From Russula earlei (lineage: Eukaryota > Basidiomycota > Agaricomycetes > Russulales > Russulaceae), in assembly GCA_025769875.1 (NCBI GenBank), contig JAGFNK010000083.1:1-64000 (forward strand): a DNA stretch of 64,000 bases, written 5' to 3'. Below the pieces are notes generated by a model. The model saw nothing but the letters and a program-made list of their open reading frames with translations. It made no database searches and had not been told where the DNA came from. Both the position numbers and the translations under genes were made by a program. Shown here piece by piece: positions 12,923 through 24,257 of the stretch; position 1 is the first letter of the stretch, and each line of letters starts with the position of its first letter.

Positions 12923-13543
12923 TGTTACTGAGTGGTTTGTGGTCTGGAAGATGCCGGAACACCTGAACTATGGACTACACCGTTTGCATCATGCGTGCAT
13001 CAGATCTTGATTGTTTATGTTCGTTGATATAGCGTTCGGAACGCGTTGATTGTATCTTTCTGAAGATGTATTGAAGAAGCAATGAGTAGCATTGCTTCCG
13101 TTCCAGATGTTCCTGTACTGCCACGTATGTCGCTTCCTTGATTAGGAAAGTACTTATGACACCAAGATTGCTACTAGGGAAGCACTTAATGCTTCCAGCA
13201 CTGAGATCATTTACATAGAAGCAACCTCACTTCTATGAGCTGCCTCTTGCTTCTATAGCACCAACCAGTACTACAGTAGTACGAACCTTATCCCTGTAGG
13301 GCTATATAAAGCCCCCAGTCTGTAGCAGTTGAGCCCTAAGCTTGACTTAGTTTGCCAATCCCAAACAGTTGACTCCTACCCCATCTGCAGAGCCCCTCTC
13401 ATCTTGTTGCCATACTCCAGAAGGATCTAATACTCCTTCCCCTCCATGAGTATTGCTTGCTTGACTCAAGCATATCTGCATTGGTAGGACGCATTCATAG
13501 ATGCGACCATTGATCTTATTTAAGGCACTTTGGAACCTTAACA
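12923..13543 (+). repeat. 3' LTR of element A
   Basis: 621 bp, TGTTACTGAGTGG to GGAACCTTAACA, matching 4360-4974 with scattered substitutions and small indels (for example tatgacaccaagattg at about 13155, absent from the 5' LTR). The target duplication ctgca follows at 13544-13548. Confidence 0.92.
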
Positions 13544-14022
13544 CTGCACAGCCCTCACCAAACCCCCAGATGGGAAACTGCACCCCTCTGCCATCGCACA
13601 GAAAGCAACAAACAAGACCAATTCAGGTCAACATAACACCAAACTAAACAGGACCCATGGAACAGGACCCAAAGCTAAGTTCCCAAGAACCATCACATCC
13701 ACCTTCTACCACCTCATAACAGGTCATGCTTTCACAGGGGAATACACCCAACACTTCCACCCAAATCACACACCTACCCAAATCACATGCCAGTGCAGTG
13801 AATCCTCCCAAGCAGTTGAGCACATGCTCCTGATTTGCCCAATCCATGACAATGCACTGCAGACACCTGTCAAGAGGAGGCCGCCCACAAAACATTGCTC
13901 AACTTTTCAACCACCCCAATTGGGCACAAAACACACTGCTTTTCTTAAAAGAAACCAAAGCATGCCTTAAACCAAGGGAAACCTGGGACCCAGGAGGAAC
14001 AAGGGAGAGAAGGGAAATGTAG
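13544..14022 (+). pseudogene. LINE C-terminus with Cys/His finger
   Basis: The LINE frame resumes after element A (TALTKPPDGKLHPSAIAQK) and includes CQCSESSQAVEHMLLICP, the C-x-C...H...C motif found near the end of LINE pol proteins. A one-base shift near 13873 moves into the frame LFNHPNWAQNTLLFLKET, followed by KPRETWDPGG and a TAG at 14020-14022. These are the usual last residues of Tad/Jockey-type proteins in basidiomycetes. Confidence 0.82.
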
Positions 14023-14195
14023 ACATCCCAAACCACCCCCCATGACCACCACACCTTACACCCAAATGCTGTCATACCACCTCAGTGGACCACCTTTACT
14101 TAAACTTCATAATGCCTAAACATAATACGTCACTACCCAGCCCATGACCACCTCTGTATCATGATATATGTACTGCAGAATACAAATTTGGATTC

Positions 14196-14213
14196 AAAAA
14201 AAAAAAAAAAAAA
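14196..14213 (+). other. LINE poly-A tail
   Basis: Eighteen uninterrupted A residues end the LINE after a 3' UTR of about 170 bp (14023-14195). No matching target duplication can be sought because the LINE 5' end is outside the window. Confidence 0.85.
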
Positions 14214-15104
14214 GGATGGGTACATCTATTGCCAGTGACTGTACTCTGACTGCTCAAGGCTAGGTGGATCGGGTGTATGGTATGGTGGGCCATTGTTGTG
14301 TCGTTGATGCCATTCACCCTTGACATGCGCTCAGACTCAGAACTCACTATTGCTCTTCACTTGAATGCTGTTCATTCATTGGTTCTGGGATCTTCTTGGG
14401 TGAATATGAGTGCAGGAGCATTCACTATGTCATCTCATAGAATCGGACAAGCATTGTTACAACACTATACAGCATGCTTGTCAACATCAGTTCTTTGATG
14501 GTTGTGCCTACCTAGTGGCCCTTTGTAAACCTCCAAAAGGGTGGTGACTTGATTTGAGCATCATTCATCATGGTTTGTTTTTTCGTTGATGCCTCCAAAT
14601 TTTATATAACAATGTTGGGCCTGCCTCAAAGTGACTTGCAGCCTTGCACCCTGCCAAGGAGCCACGTCTACAGCTTATTTGTCTGCTTCTTGCTCTGCAC
14701 TTTTCTCAACTTAACTAAATTCACTCTTTTGAATTGTAGGTGGTCCATTTGGTTTCCCTCTCTTGCATAGAGCCCACTCTTGACATGTTTCCCTCTGTGC
14801 AGAAGAACCATGTGCTCCTTCCATTTCCGTCATCTTGCAGTGCTTAGCTATGTTGCAATGATTGCTGCCATCCCCCTTGAGAGCTGTGCTCTGGCTCATG
14901 CTGTTGACCATCACCAAGGGTATGTGTTGCAGCATTGCAGTCATGATTGCTCATGAAAGTTCTAATGTCATTCAATCTTTTCAGTATTAGCAGGAGTCTT
15001 AACATCAACTCCGTACAGATCAGCAGCAATCTCAATGTTAATGGTGGCCTGTTGGTCCCTGGGACACCCTCATCTCCAGGTGCACCATCTGTTCAGGATG
15101 CACC
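14214..15104. other. Unassigned spacer
   Basis: Unique-looking DNA between the LINE tail and the F LTR. The longest open frames are under 75 codons with no recognisable motif. It may be the pre-insertion host or older TE sequence. I see no gene here. Confidence 0.5.
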
Positions 15105-15589
15105 TGTCAAAGACTCACTGTTGAACAATCCAGTTCAAGAGTGAGGGATAAGTTCAAAGACAAGTTGATCGATGTCTAGGATGGCATGAGCGAGAAGGAG
15201 GGTCCAGAGCAGTACCAAGTACCAGACTGGTATGGTTACTGGTAGTATCAAGAAGTTACACAGGGAAGAGGCCAGTGTAATCACAAGGGGACGGTCCTTA
15301 AAGGAGTATCCCAGGAGTAGAGAGTGCTGTAAACAAATGGACAGTCTGAAGACTATCCGTTACTTTATTAAGCACTTATATACTACAAGAGAACTGCTAA
15401 ATAGGGAACAAGTCATAACCTTGTTATCAAGCACAATGGATGGATGAGTAAGAAGTTAGAGTATGCTTACTGAGCATGCTCAGTCATGCTCAGTAAGCTG
15501 ATGAGTAAGAAGGCTCATAATGATGAGTAAGAGCCTTTAGTGTCCACATGTTTACTGCTTAGTACATGTGCAAAGCACCTGATTCATTT

Positions 15590-16555
15590 TGTCATGAACC
15601 ATTCTCCGGAGAGGGCCCTTGAAGGACCCTTCCTTATAGGAGGAAACCCAGCCTCTATGGTGTCACCCTGTTCACTCGAGCAAAACAGGTGAGTAGAGGT
15701 GTCCACAATATCGCGCGTGCATTGTCGCGCAAGCAATTCTCGGCACAATTGACATACAGCAAGCCCCACTTAAAGGCAACCCTTTTAGCAATAAAAGACA
15801 ATACTAGGACCTTCCTAGGGACCCTTTAGGATGACTATAAGTGCTCTACAATAGACACTAACACAGTACCAAAGACCCTGCAACGCGTTATTAGACTAAC
15901 TCTAATAACCGTAGAACGAACTATAAGGCAATACTAGGGACCTTAATAGAAATATTAGGGTTGACTTTAAGGACCCTAATAGAACTATACAAGAGGCCTT
16001 ATAGAATAACACTATCCCCCTAACCAGACTACAAGTCCTCAAATGACCGGCCCTAAACTAACTAACAGGAAATGAATCAGGTGTTTGCACGTGTACTAAA
16101 AGCAGTGAACACATGGACAGTGAAGGCTCTTACTCATCAAGAGGAGCCTTCTTACTCAGCAGCTTACTGAGCATGACTGAGCATGCTCAGTAAGCATACT
16201 CCGACTTCTTACTCATCACTCTATGGTGCTTGATAACAAGGTTATAACTTGTTCCCTATTTAGCAGTTCTCTTGTAGTATATAAGCGTTCAATAAAGTAG
16301 CGGACAGTCCTCAGACTGTCCATTTCTTTACGGCACTCTCCATCCCTGGGATACTCCTTTAAGGACCTGTCCCCTTGTGACTATCCTGGCCTCTTCTCTG
16401 CATGACTGCTCTACTCTCACAGTAACAGTGCCTCTCTGGTATTTGTTACTACTCTGGACCCTACTCCTCACCCACGCGGTCTTGGACGTCTATCAACTCG
16501 TCTTCGAGCTTATCCCTCGCTCTTGAACTGGATAGTTCAACAGTGAGTCTTGACA
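15590..16555 (+). mobile_element. Solo LTR 'F', plus strand, inside the minus-strand F LTR
   Basis: 966 bp, TGTCATGAACC to GTCTTGACA, flanked by a perfect 5-bp duplication cattt (15585-15589 and 16556-16560). It contains a TATA-like gtatataagcg (about 16276). A nearly palindromic segment around 16165-16200 is built from tgagcatg motifs (tactgagcatgactgagcatgc region). It is about the same length as the copy at 22708-23667. Confidence 0.88.
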
Positions 16556-16734
16556 CATTTGCTGTTAGTTAGTTTAGGGCTGGTCATTTGAGGACTTGTA
16601 GTTTGGTTCAGGGAATAGAGTTGTCCATAAGGCCCCTTATATAGTTCTATTAGGGTCCTTAGAGTCGACCCTAATACTTATATTACTGTCATTTTCACGT
16701 GACCTTGCACTTGCCATTTTTGGATGTCATTTTG

Positions 16735-17300
16735 AGTGCAAAAATAAAACTGCTATATCTCAACAGTTTCTCAACAGATTGCCTTGAAACTTTGACAGTA
16801 GAACCTTATATGTTGTATCTAGGTGCAGCTAAAATATGGGAGCCTAATATTTAGTTCTTGAAATGTCGATTTTTGGGTGGTGACATGAGTGCAAAACTTT
16901 GAACTGCCATATCTCAACTGTTTCTGAACCAATTGACTTGAAACTTCGACAGTGGGATCCCATGTACTGTATCTAGGTGCAGCCCAAGAGTTGGGGTCTG
17001 ATTCTTAGTTTTTGAAGTTTCAGTTTTTGGGTGTGATCTGAGTTCAAAATTTCGATCTGCCATATCTCAACTGTTTCTCAATAGATGGCCTTGAAACAGT
17101 GGACAGTGGGACCTTATATACTGTATCTAGGTGCAGCGAAAATATGGGAGCCTAATATTCAGTTTTTGAAGTTTCGATTTTTGGGTGCCAAGCTGCGTGC
17201 AAAATTTCATACTGCCATGTCTCAACCATTTCTCAATGGATTGTCTTGAAACTTGGACAGTGGAACCTCATGTACTGTAGCTAGATGTTTCACTTGTTGG
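16735..17300 (+). repeat. Tandem ~150-bp repeats in the left foldback arm
   Basis: Four imperfect units follow each other, each containing tgccatatctcaactgtttc, cttgaaacttngacagtggg, actgtatctaggtgcagc and tttttgggtg, at spacings of about 145-155 bp. The mirror set is at about 20335-20905. Such subterminal arrays are typical of foldback elements and may bind transposase; that role is inferred. Confidence 0.8.
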
Positions 17301-17679
17301 ATGTTCACGTTTTGGGGTGCCAACCCCAAGCATGATAATATTACATTATCCCTACAGCTGAATCCATCCATATGATATGACTATTACAACTGTACCGCGC
17401 GAGAAGGGCACACTTAAGTTCATGGGGCTGGACAAGGACTGAGGGAAGAGTGAAAGAGACAAAATTGAAATGATGACGTGAGGTGTGCGTCAAGGCAGCA
17501 ATAGGCATCGGCACAGGTACATGTGCATGTAGCTTCTTCAGTGAGTCTTCGGCCTCACACGCACATGGTCACATTGTCACAAAGGGGGGTGTGCACGTTC
17601 TGAGGTGTTGCCATGCATTGGAACACAAGCACAGTGTGGGGAAGCAGGAGGGAGGAGTGTGCTTGCATCGTGTGTCAAA

Positions 17680-18360
17680 TGTGTCGTCGCGACGTGGTGT
17701 TGCCAGGCGTCAGCCATGTTGCTGATATTGGTGCTGCTGCTGCTGTTGTTGTTGTTGATCCTGGTGCTGCTGTCATGGCAGAGGCTGAGGTGTGGTCGTT
17801 TGAGGCAATGGGGTGGCGAGAGGCAAGCATGAAGGCGATGGCGTTATGGAAAGGCGTGAGCGTCTGAGGGGGTGACCTGCATGTTGCTTGTGCTGTCATC
17901 TTGTGGGCACGGCGATGAGGTCTTCGCCACTGCAGGTGATGGCAGCGCTCATGGGTGAGGTTGTACGTATGGATGGGGATGCGGTGGAAGGGGATGAGTG
18001 GTGCAGTGTGGTGCTTGCATCGGCGACTTCTCCTGTGGCGACATCGTGGTGGCGGCTGGTGATCTTTCTGTGGGGTGGCGTCAAGGTAATGATGGGCGAT
18101 GCTGGATGTGCAGGAACCGCAGGGACAACAGGAGCGGGCGATGTGAAGGCATGACATTTCAGCAACCATACCCACTGTTACGGGGCAGGGTGGGGAACGC
18201 AGCGGCATGGGTTTTGCCTGGAGTCGCATAGAAGCGCAGCTGTGTGCATGCATATGTTGGGCAGCAGAGAGGTGATGTCGTGCCGGGCAGGAGAGCAGGT
18301 AAATGTGCACACACACCGAGGGGGTCCAGGGGGTGTGATCCATTCGTTGTGAAGGGAAGT
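17680..18360 (-). repeat. GC-rich captured module in the left foldback arm
   Basis: Reading the minus strand, this segment matches the right arm (19290-19985). It also matches part of the GC-rich module in the hAT element (about 55250-55500): both share cctgcagtgg, cctcaaacgaccacgcctca and tggcaacaccac in the same order. Several overlapping frames are open on both strands only because of the base composition. I do not call a gene. Confidence 0.6.
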
Positions 18361-18648
18361 AGGATGTTCACATCCTCAGAAAGTGCCGAAGAGTGTCCTG
18401 CCAGTGAGAAGGGACGAGTGCGACGTGTCCACAGCGACGTCGCTCAGAGGTGCCTTGGACTCCGATGTTGAGGATGCAAGAAGTAGACCTGTCTCTTCAA
18501 AGGTCTCCCAGATTGCCATCATTTGATACAAATCATCCTGCTTCCTGTTGTGGTTGCCTCCAGGAGAGACCTGGGTGATACGGACTGGGGTGGGATCAGC
18601 CAAAGGTACACGCACAATGTCACCACCACTTGGCACGACGGGCAGGAT

Positions 18649-19026
18649 GGGATAAGTCGACTCTGCTTATAGTCAACTCAGTGGACAATAAAAGTAAAAT
18701 ATTTCAAGTGCTGAGTAGGCTCTGTTGCGGCCACAAATTATATTACATAAGTAATGACCTTAGTTGAGCACAAAAAATGTGACAAAACAGGTTAAATATA
18801 GAAAGTCTACTCATTCTGGCAGAACTTTTAGCCAGGTTAGGGTAAATGTTGTGCCAGAATGAGTAGACTCTCCATATTTAACCTTTTTTGTCACATTTTT
18901 TGTGCTCAACTAAGGTCATTACTTATGTAATATAATTTGTGGCTGCAACAGAGCCTACTCAGCACTTGAAATATTTTACTTTTATTGTCCACTGAGTTGA
19001 CTATAAGCAGACTTGACTTATCCCTT
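18649..19026. repeat. Central palindrome of the foldback element
   Basis: Inverted copies of about 180 bp (gggataagtcgactctgctt at the left, the complement ending aagcagacttgacttatccc at the right) meet around a short loop near 18838. The sequence just outside (18410-18648 and 19027-19224) is not complementary. This palindrome therefore looks like a separate small foldback or MITE that inserted in the loop, or the relic of the ancestral centre. Confidence 0.65.
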
Positions 19027-19289
19027 CCTGCTCATTGTGTGGATAAGCAATATGTAGATTCAAATAGCGTGAGAATGTGCAAGTAAGCACTCCAAGTGCT
19101 AGCATGCACAAGCGAAAATCCGGAACCGCGATTGCGAATACGAGACTACAGATAGGAAAACAAGAGAGAGACAAGCAATCTGACTTATTCCTACATAGGT
19201 CTCCTGGTGCTTTTCTTATAGCTCATACCTTCTCACCAGCAGGACACTCTTTGGTGCTTTCTGAGGATGTGAACATCCTACTTCCCTTC

Positions 19290-19985
19290 ATGACAAAGGG
19301 ATCACGCCCCCTGGACCCCCTCGGTGCATGCGCACGTTTACCTGCTCTCCCGCCCAGCATGACATCACCTCTCTGCTGCCCAACATATGTGCACACACAG
19401 CCGCACTTCTATGCAACTCCAGGCAAAACCCACGCTGCCGCGTTCCCCACCCTGCCCCGTAACAGTGGGTACGGTTGCTGAAATGTCACGCCTTCACATC
19501 GCCCGCTCCTGTTGTCCCTGCGGTTCCTGCACATCCAGCATCGCCCATCATTACCTTGATGCCGCCCCACAGAAAGATCACCAGCCGCCACCATGATGTC
19601 GCCACAGGAGAAGTCACCGATGCAAGCACCATGCCGCACCACTCCTCCCCTTCCACCGCATCCCCATCCATACGTACAACCTCACCCATGAGCGCTGCCA
19701 TCACCTGCAGTGGCGAAGACCTCATCGCTGTGCCCACATGATGACAGCACGAGCAACACGCAAGTCACCCCCTCAGACACTCACGCCTTTCCATAACACC
19801 ATCGCCTTCGCCCTTGCCTCTCGCCACCCCATTGCCTCAAACGACCACGCCTCAGCCTCTGCCATGACAGCAGCACCAGGATCAACAACAACAACAGCAG
19901 CAGAAGCACCAATATCAGCAACATGGCCGACGCCTGGCAACACCACATCACGATGACACATTTGACACACGATGCAAGCACACTC
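19290..19985 (+). repeat. GC-rich captured module in the right foldback arm
   Basis: Inverted counterpart of 17680-18360. It carries acctgcagtggcgaagacct at about 19700, and caacaacaacaacagcagca-type runs at about 19885, in the same order as 55250-55500 of the hAT element but with many CG dinucleotides replaced by CA or TG. Confidence 0.6.
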
Positions 19986-20334
19986 CTCCCTCCTGCTTCC
20001 CCACAATGTGCCTGTGTTCCAATGCATGGCAACACCTCAGAACGTGCACACCCCCCTTTGCAACAATGTGACCACACGCGCGTGAGGCCAAAGACTCACT
20101 GAAGAAGCTACATGCACATGTACCCGTGCTGATGCCTATTGCTGCCTTAACGCACGCCTCACGTCATCATTTCAATTTTGTCTCTTTCACTCTTCCCTCA
20201 GTCCTTGTCCAGCCCCATGAACTTAAGTGTGCCCTTCTCGCGCGGTACAGTTGTAATAGTTATATCATATGGATGGATTCAGCTGTAGGGATAATGTAAT
20301 ATTATCATGCTTGGGGTTGGCACCCCAAAACGTG

Positions 20335-20905
20335 AACATCCAACAAGTGAAACATCTAGCTACAGTACATGAGGTTCCACTGTCCAAGTTTCAAGACAAT
20401 CCATTGAGAAATGGTTGAGACATGGCAGTATGAAATTTTGCATGCAGCTTGGCACCCAAAAATTGAAACTTCAAAAACTGAATATTAGGCTCCCATATTT
20501 TCGCTGCACCTAGATACAGTATATAAGGTCCCACTGTCCATGTTTCAAGGCAATCTATTGAGAAACGGTTGAGATATGGCAGATCGAAATTTTGAACTCA
20601 GATCACACCCAAAAACTGAAACTTCAAAAACTAAGAATCAGACCCCAACTCTTGGGCTGCACCTAGATACAGTACATGGGATCCCACTGTCGAAGTTTCA
20701 AGTCAATTGGTTCAGAAACAGTTGAGATATGGCAGTTCAAAGTTTTGCACTCATGTCACCACCCAAAAATCGACATTTCAAGAACTAAATATTAGGCTCC
20801 CATATTTTAGCTGCACCTAGATACAACATATAAGGTTCTACTGTCAAAGTTTCAAGGCAATCTGTTGAGAAACTGTTGAGATATAGCAGTTTTATTTTTG
20901 CACTC
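20335..20905 (-). repeat. Tandem ~150-bp repeats in the right foldback arm
   Basis: Mirror image of 16735-17300: four units with gttgagatatggcag, ctgcacctagatacagta and the complement of the other shared motifs. It ends 48 bp before the right terminus. Confidence 0.8.
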
Positions 20906-21130
20906 AAAATGACATCCAAAAATGGCAAGTGCAAGGTCATGTGAAAATGACAGTAATGTCCTTAGTATTTATTGCCTTATAGTTTGTCCTAAGGTTATTA
21001 GAGTTAGTCTAACAACACATTGTAGGGCTTTTAGTATCTTGTTAGTGCCTCTTGTAGAGCACTTAGGGTCGTCCCAAAGGGTCCTTAGGGAGGCTATAAT
21101 ACTGTCCTTTATTGCTAAAAGGGTTGTCAC

Positions 21131-22125
21131 TGTTGAAGCAGATGGGCGCAGGTTATGATAACAATGATAAGATCCTTAAGATCTATCACAAGATATTTCA
21201 GTATTGTGTAAAACAAGACTATAATTCAGTAATACCTATCACAAGATATCTACAATGCGTGATTAGATGCGAGAGATAAGATAGGAAACAGTAAGTACTC
21301 ACTTCAGTATTGTGTAAGACAAGACTGAAGTGATCTATCAAAATACGACACTCTTAAGTACTCCAGAGCGTCGCCAAGTACACTGCAAGTAGCTACCATC
21401 AATAAGAAACAAAGATCATACAAGGATCAGTCGTTAGTAGCTACCGATTGTCATCAATTATTGCCGTTTTCAGCGCACTTGGCGGAGTTTGAATTCCACC
21501 CAAATTGGTGCAGAAAACCCTCTCAAACATGCAGGGCAAATATCTCCCTCAAAACAGCTTCAATTAACATAAAACTCATTGTCCCTGAATCGCCTGAATG
21601 AGGGCTAGGCAGCCCCATTGTTTTCATGAGATTTGAGTGAGAATTGGTGGAGCTGGACTCAAGCCACCTCGACATGTGTATCAGATGAATTACAACTCAA
21701 AATCACAGTCTATATCTATTATTTTTCCCTCATGTTGTACCCATGGGCTGTCTTGAGGCAGCCCCATGATGTTTTTGACTCAAGCATTGTGGTGTGCAAC
21801 ATTGTTTCCCTCATATTGTGTGACAGTAGCACAGTCATGTGCCAGGAAGGAGCCCCCCCAGGAAGTGCACACCTGAGCCCATGGGGCAGTGAAGTGTGTC
21901 CAAGAATGCAGAATGACTTCATAAGACTGAAGCTCCAAAGAGGAGGAGCACCTAGCAGGAACGTGAGAACATGTTTGTTCATTTGACTGCACTCAGGTTC
22001 ACACAGATGATAAGGGAACAACAGGGCAACTTTATTCAATATGGTAGCAGATACAGGTGGTAACTAATGCTAAGGGACAGGAAAAGCACAAAAGACAGGC
22101 ATATGAAAGGAAATCTAGACGTGAG
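21131..22125. other. Unassigned sequence with a dispersed repeat
   Basis: No gene recognised. About 21463-21800 is an inverted copy of 39963-40309 (shared ccgttttcagcgcacttgg and ggctgcctagccctcattca), so it is a fragment of an unnamed repeat. 21131-21460 contains short direct repeats of cagtattgtgtaa(g/a)acaaga. 21800-22125 has the look of an LTR or 3' UTR (attcaatatgg, ttattcaat) but no defined ends. Confidence 0.5.
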
Positions 22126-22707
22126 AAGGGGACCGAAGCTGGACAACGCAAGGTATTGAGTCATGGTCTCCAGCAGCTGTGGTAGTGGCATGTGGCGATT
22201 TGTGAAGGATGGCCAAGGCCAGGTGTGGTGACGAGGGGTGTGGTCGAGTCACGATGCGAGGAGGGGGAGACAATGCAAAGGAGAGGCTGGGGGGGGGATA
22301 GGGAGAGTGCTGGTGGGTGGTCGCTTGGGTGCTGATGGCGCTGCCGAACATGATTGCAGGTGAGACAATTGGAGAACTTGGATGGCAGATGTGAGGTAGA
22401 GGAGCGAGGGGGCATGGAAGTAGAAAGGGAGAGGGAAGATGGCGGCAGGCTGGGAAATGGACACATAGGTGGCATGCAGATCTCTGACTAACAAAATGAG
22501 AGTCTAGTAAAAAAGGGGAGAAAAGCATACCAAAATGTACAGTAGCAACACCATCTGAAGACAGCGGTGTGGTATGGGACTCTTCCACTGTGTGTTGGGA
22601 CTCGTTGGTGCATGGTGAAGGCGGGGGCATCAAGGGTGAGGGTGTGCGGCAGTTGATGGGGGCGAGGGTGGCATGCTGGCGACGATGATGATGATGATGA
22701 TGATGTG

Positions 22708-23667
22708 TGTCATGAACCATTCCCCGGAGAGGGCCCTTGAAGGACCCTTCCTTATAGAAGGAAACCCAGCCTCTATGGTGTCACCATGTTCACACGAGCA
22801 AAAGGGGTGAGTAGAGGTGTCCACAATATCGCGCACGCATTGTTGCGCGAGCGATTCTCGGCACAATCGACATACAGCAAGCCCCACTTAAAGGCAACCC
22901 TTCTAGCAACAAAAGACAGCATTAGGGCCTTCCTAAGGACCCTTTGGAACGACCCTAGGAACTCTACAATAGGTACTAACCTGGTATCAAAGGCCCTACA
23001 ACGCGTTATTAGACCAACTCTAATAACTATAGAACGAACTATAAGGCAACACTAAGGACCTTAATAGAAGTATTAGGGTCGACTCTAAGGACCCTAATAG
23101 AACTATATAAGGGCCTTATAAGATGTCACTATTCCCTAACCAAACTACAAGTCCTCAAACGACCGGCCCTAAACTAACTAACAGGAAATAATCAGGTGCT
23201 TGCACGTGCACTAAAGCAGTGAACACGTGGACAATGGAAGCTCTTACTCATCAAGAAGAGGCTTCTTACTCAGCAGCTTACTGAGCATGACTGAGCATGC
23301 TCAGTAAGCATCCCCTGACTTCTTACTCATCACACTATTGTGCTTGATAACAAGGTTATGACTTGTTCCCTATTTAGCAGTTCTCTGTAGTATATAAGTG
23401 CTCAATAAAGTAGCGGACAGTCCTCAGACTGTCCATTTGTTTACGGCACTTTCCATCCCTGGGATACTCCTTTAAGGACCATCCCCTTGTGACTATCCTG
23501 GCCTCTTCCCTGCGTGACTGTTCTACTCTCACAGTAACAATACCTCTCTGGTATTTGTTACTACTCTGGATTCTACTCCTTGCCCACGCGGTCTTGGATG
23601 TTTATCGACTCGTCTTTGAGCTTATCCCTCGCTCTTGAACTGGATAGTTCAACAGTGAGTCTTGACA
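22708..23667 (+). mobile_element. Solo LTR 'F' in the left arm, intact ends
   Basis: 960 bp, TGTCATGAACC to GTCTTGACA, flanked by a perfect 5-bp duplication atgtg (22703-22707 and 23668-23672). The uninterrupted target is seen in the sister arm at about 36690-36710 (gatgatgtgaggacaaag), which confirms the insertion point. It is the reference copy for the F family. Confidence 0.93.
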
Positions 23668-24257
23668 ATGTGAGGACAAAGAGGAGATGGCACAAAAGGA
23701 ATACACACATATGTACTCTTGTAAGCGATTCGCAGCCAGCCATATAGCTGTGTGGGTGAGTCGACATCAAGGCCATGCGCCTTTGCAACAATTTTGCATG
23801 TCTTGTGGTCCGTGCGTGTGTGCTGTAGTGAGTTCCCAGGCTTCTGCATTTACATAGGCATAGGACTCTTCCTCCCCATCCTCATCAATAGCAGGAAGGG
23901 ATGTCTTGGAAGCCTGAGCTTGTGGTTGTGATCGCTTTGGTCGAGTGGGAGTGCCTGAGCTGTCACTTTCATTTCCACCAGTTTTTTTTTGGGCAGCCTT
24001 CCTTTGGCCAGTAGTATGTGTTGGTGCAGGCCAATGTTTTGAAGCACGTTGCTTCGAGCCCATGAGGATTTAGGGGGTTGAAATGGAGGGGTAGAGCAAG
24101 GTATGGTGAGCAGCTCTGGGAATGGAAGAACACCCTGTCATCGTCCTGGAGTAGGAGTGGACAGGTGGACAGTTGATGAATAAGCCACATGACTCTTTAC
24201 GCACTCACTTTACGCTTTCTTTACATCATGCTTTTCATTGCACACTCAACTAAACAT

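Larger units (their letters stand above)
4360..13543 (+). mobile_element. Full-length Ty3/gypsy chromovirus 'element A', degenerate
   Basis: Two related LTRs (4360-4974 and 12923-13543) flank gag, pol with chromodomain, and a third 3' reading frame with a zinc knuckle. The 5-bp target duplication ctgca is perfect (4355-4359 and 13544-13548). A purine-rich tract lies just before the 3' LTR. A MITE interrupts the integrase at 9776-10330. Many point stops (mostly TGA), a frameshift near 8805 and LTR divergence show an old, inactive copy. Relatives in the window are the 3' end of element B (47045-48893) and a solo LTR (60857-61476). Confidence 0.92.
1..14213 (+). mobile_element. Nested non-LTR retrotransposon (Tad/Jockey-like LINE), 5' end outside window
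   Basis: One LINE runs left to right in three pieces: 1-3155, 4038-4359 and 13544-14213. They are separated by a solo LTR (3156-4037) and LTR element A (4360-13543). Removing each insertion with one target-duplication copy restores a continuous reading frame across both joints, which proves they belong together. Domain order is AP-like endonuclease, reverse transcriptase, RNase H, a C-terminal Cys/His finger, a 3' UTR and an A18 tail. The first ORF or N-terminus lies left of position 1. All in-frame stops seen are TGA, so the copy is dead. Confidence 0.9.
16686..20953. mobile_element. 4.27-kb foldback element (near-perfect giant inverted repeat), TA duplication
   Basis: Left end CTGTCATTTTCACGTGACC and right end GGTCATGTGAAAATGACAG are inverted copies. 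The arms remain complementary over about 1.7 kb each (16686 to about 18410 and about 19225 to 20953). Flanking TA (16684-16685 and 20954-20955) is explained by a 2-bp duplication within the F LTR, as in Tc1/mariner-type insertions. No transposase is encoded; it is presumably mobilised in trans. Between the arms lie non-complementary stretches and a second palindrome. Most arm-to-arm differences are CG versus CA or TG. A 287-bp end fragment of the same family lies at 43603-43889. Confidence 0.87.
15105..21130 (-). mobile_element. Solo LTR 'F', minus strand, split by two insertions
   Basis: Three pieces, 15105-15589, 16556-16685 and 20954-21130, read in order as the reverse complement of the 960-bp F LTR seen intact at 22708-23667. 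The first gap is another F LTR (15590-16555). The second is the foldback element (16686-20953). The piece begins TGTCAAAGACTCAC. The last stretch of about 170 bp corresponding to the LTR 5' end is missing beyond 21130, so the copy is also truncated. Confidence 0.82.

Noticed and set aside
16735..17300. CRISPR-like array
   Set aside because: The ~150-bp units are imperfect tandem repeats without spacer structure, mirrored in an inverted arm, in eukaryotic DNA.
17675..18343. 222-codon minus-strand frame in the foldback arm
   Set aside because: The mirrored arm breaks it into different frames and no motif is recognisable; it is explained by the GC-rich module.
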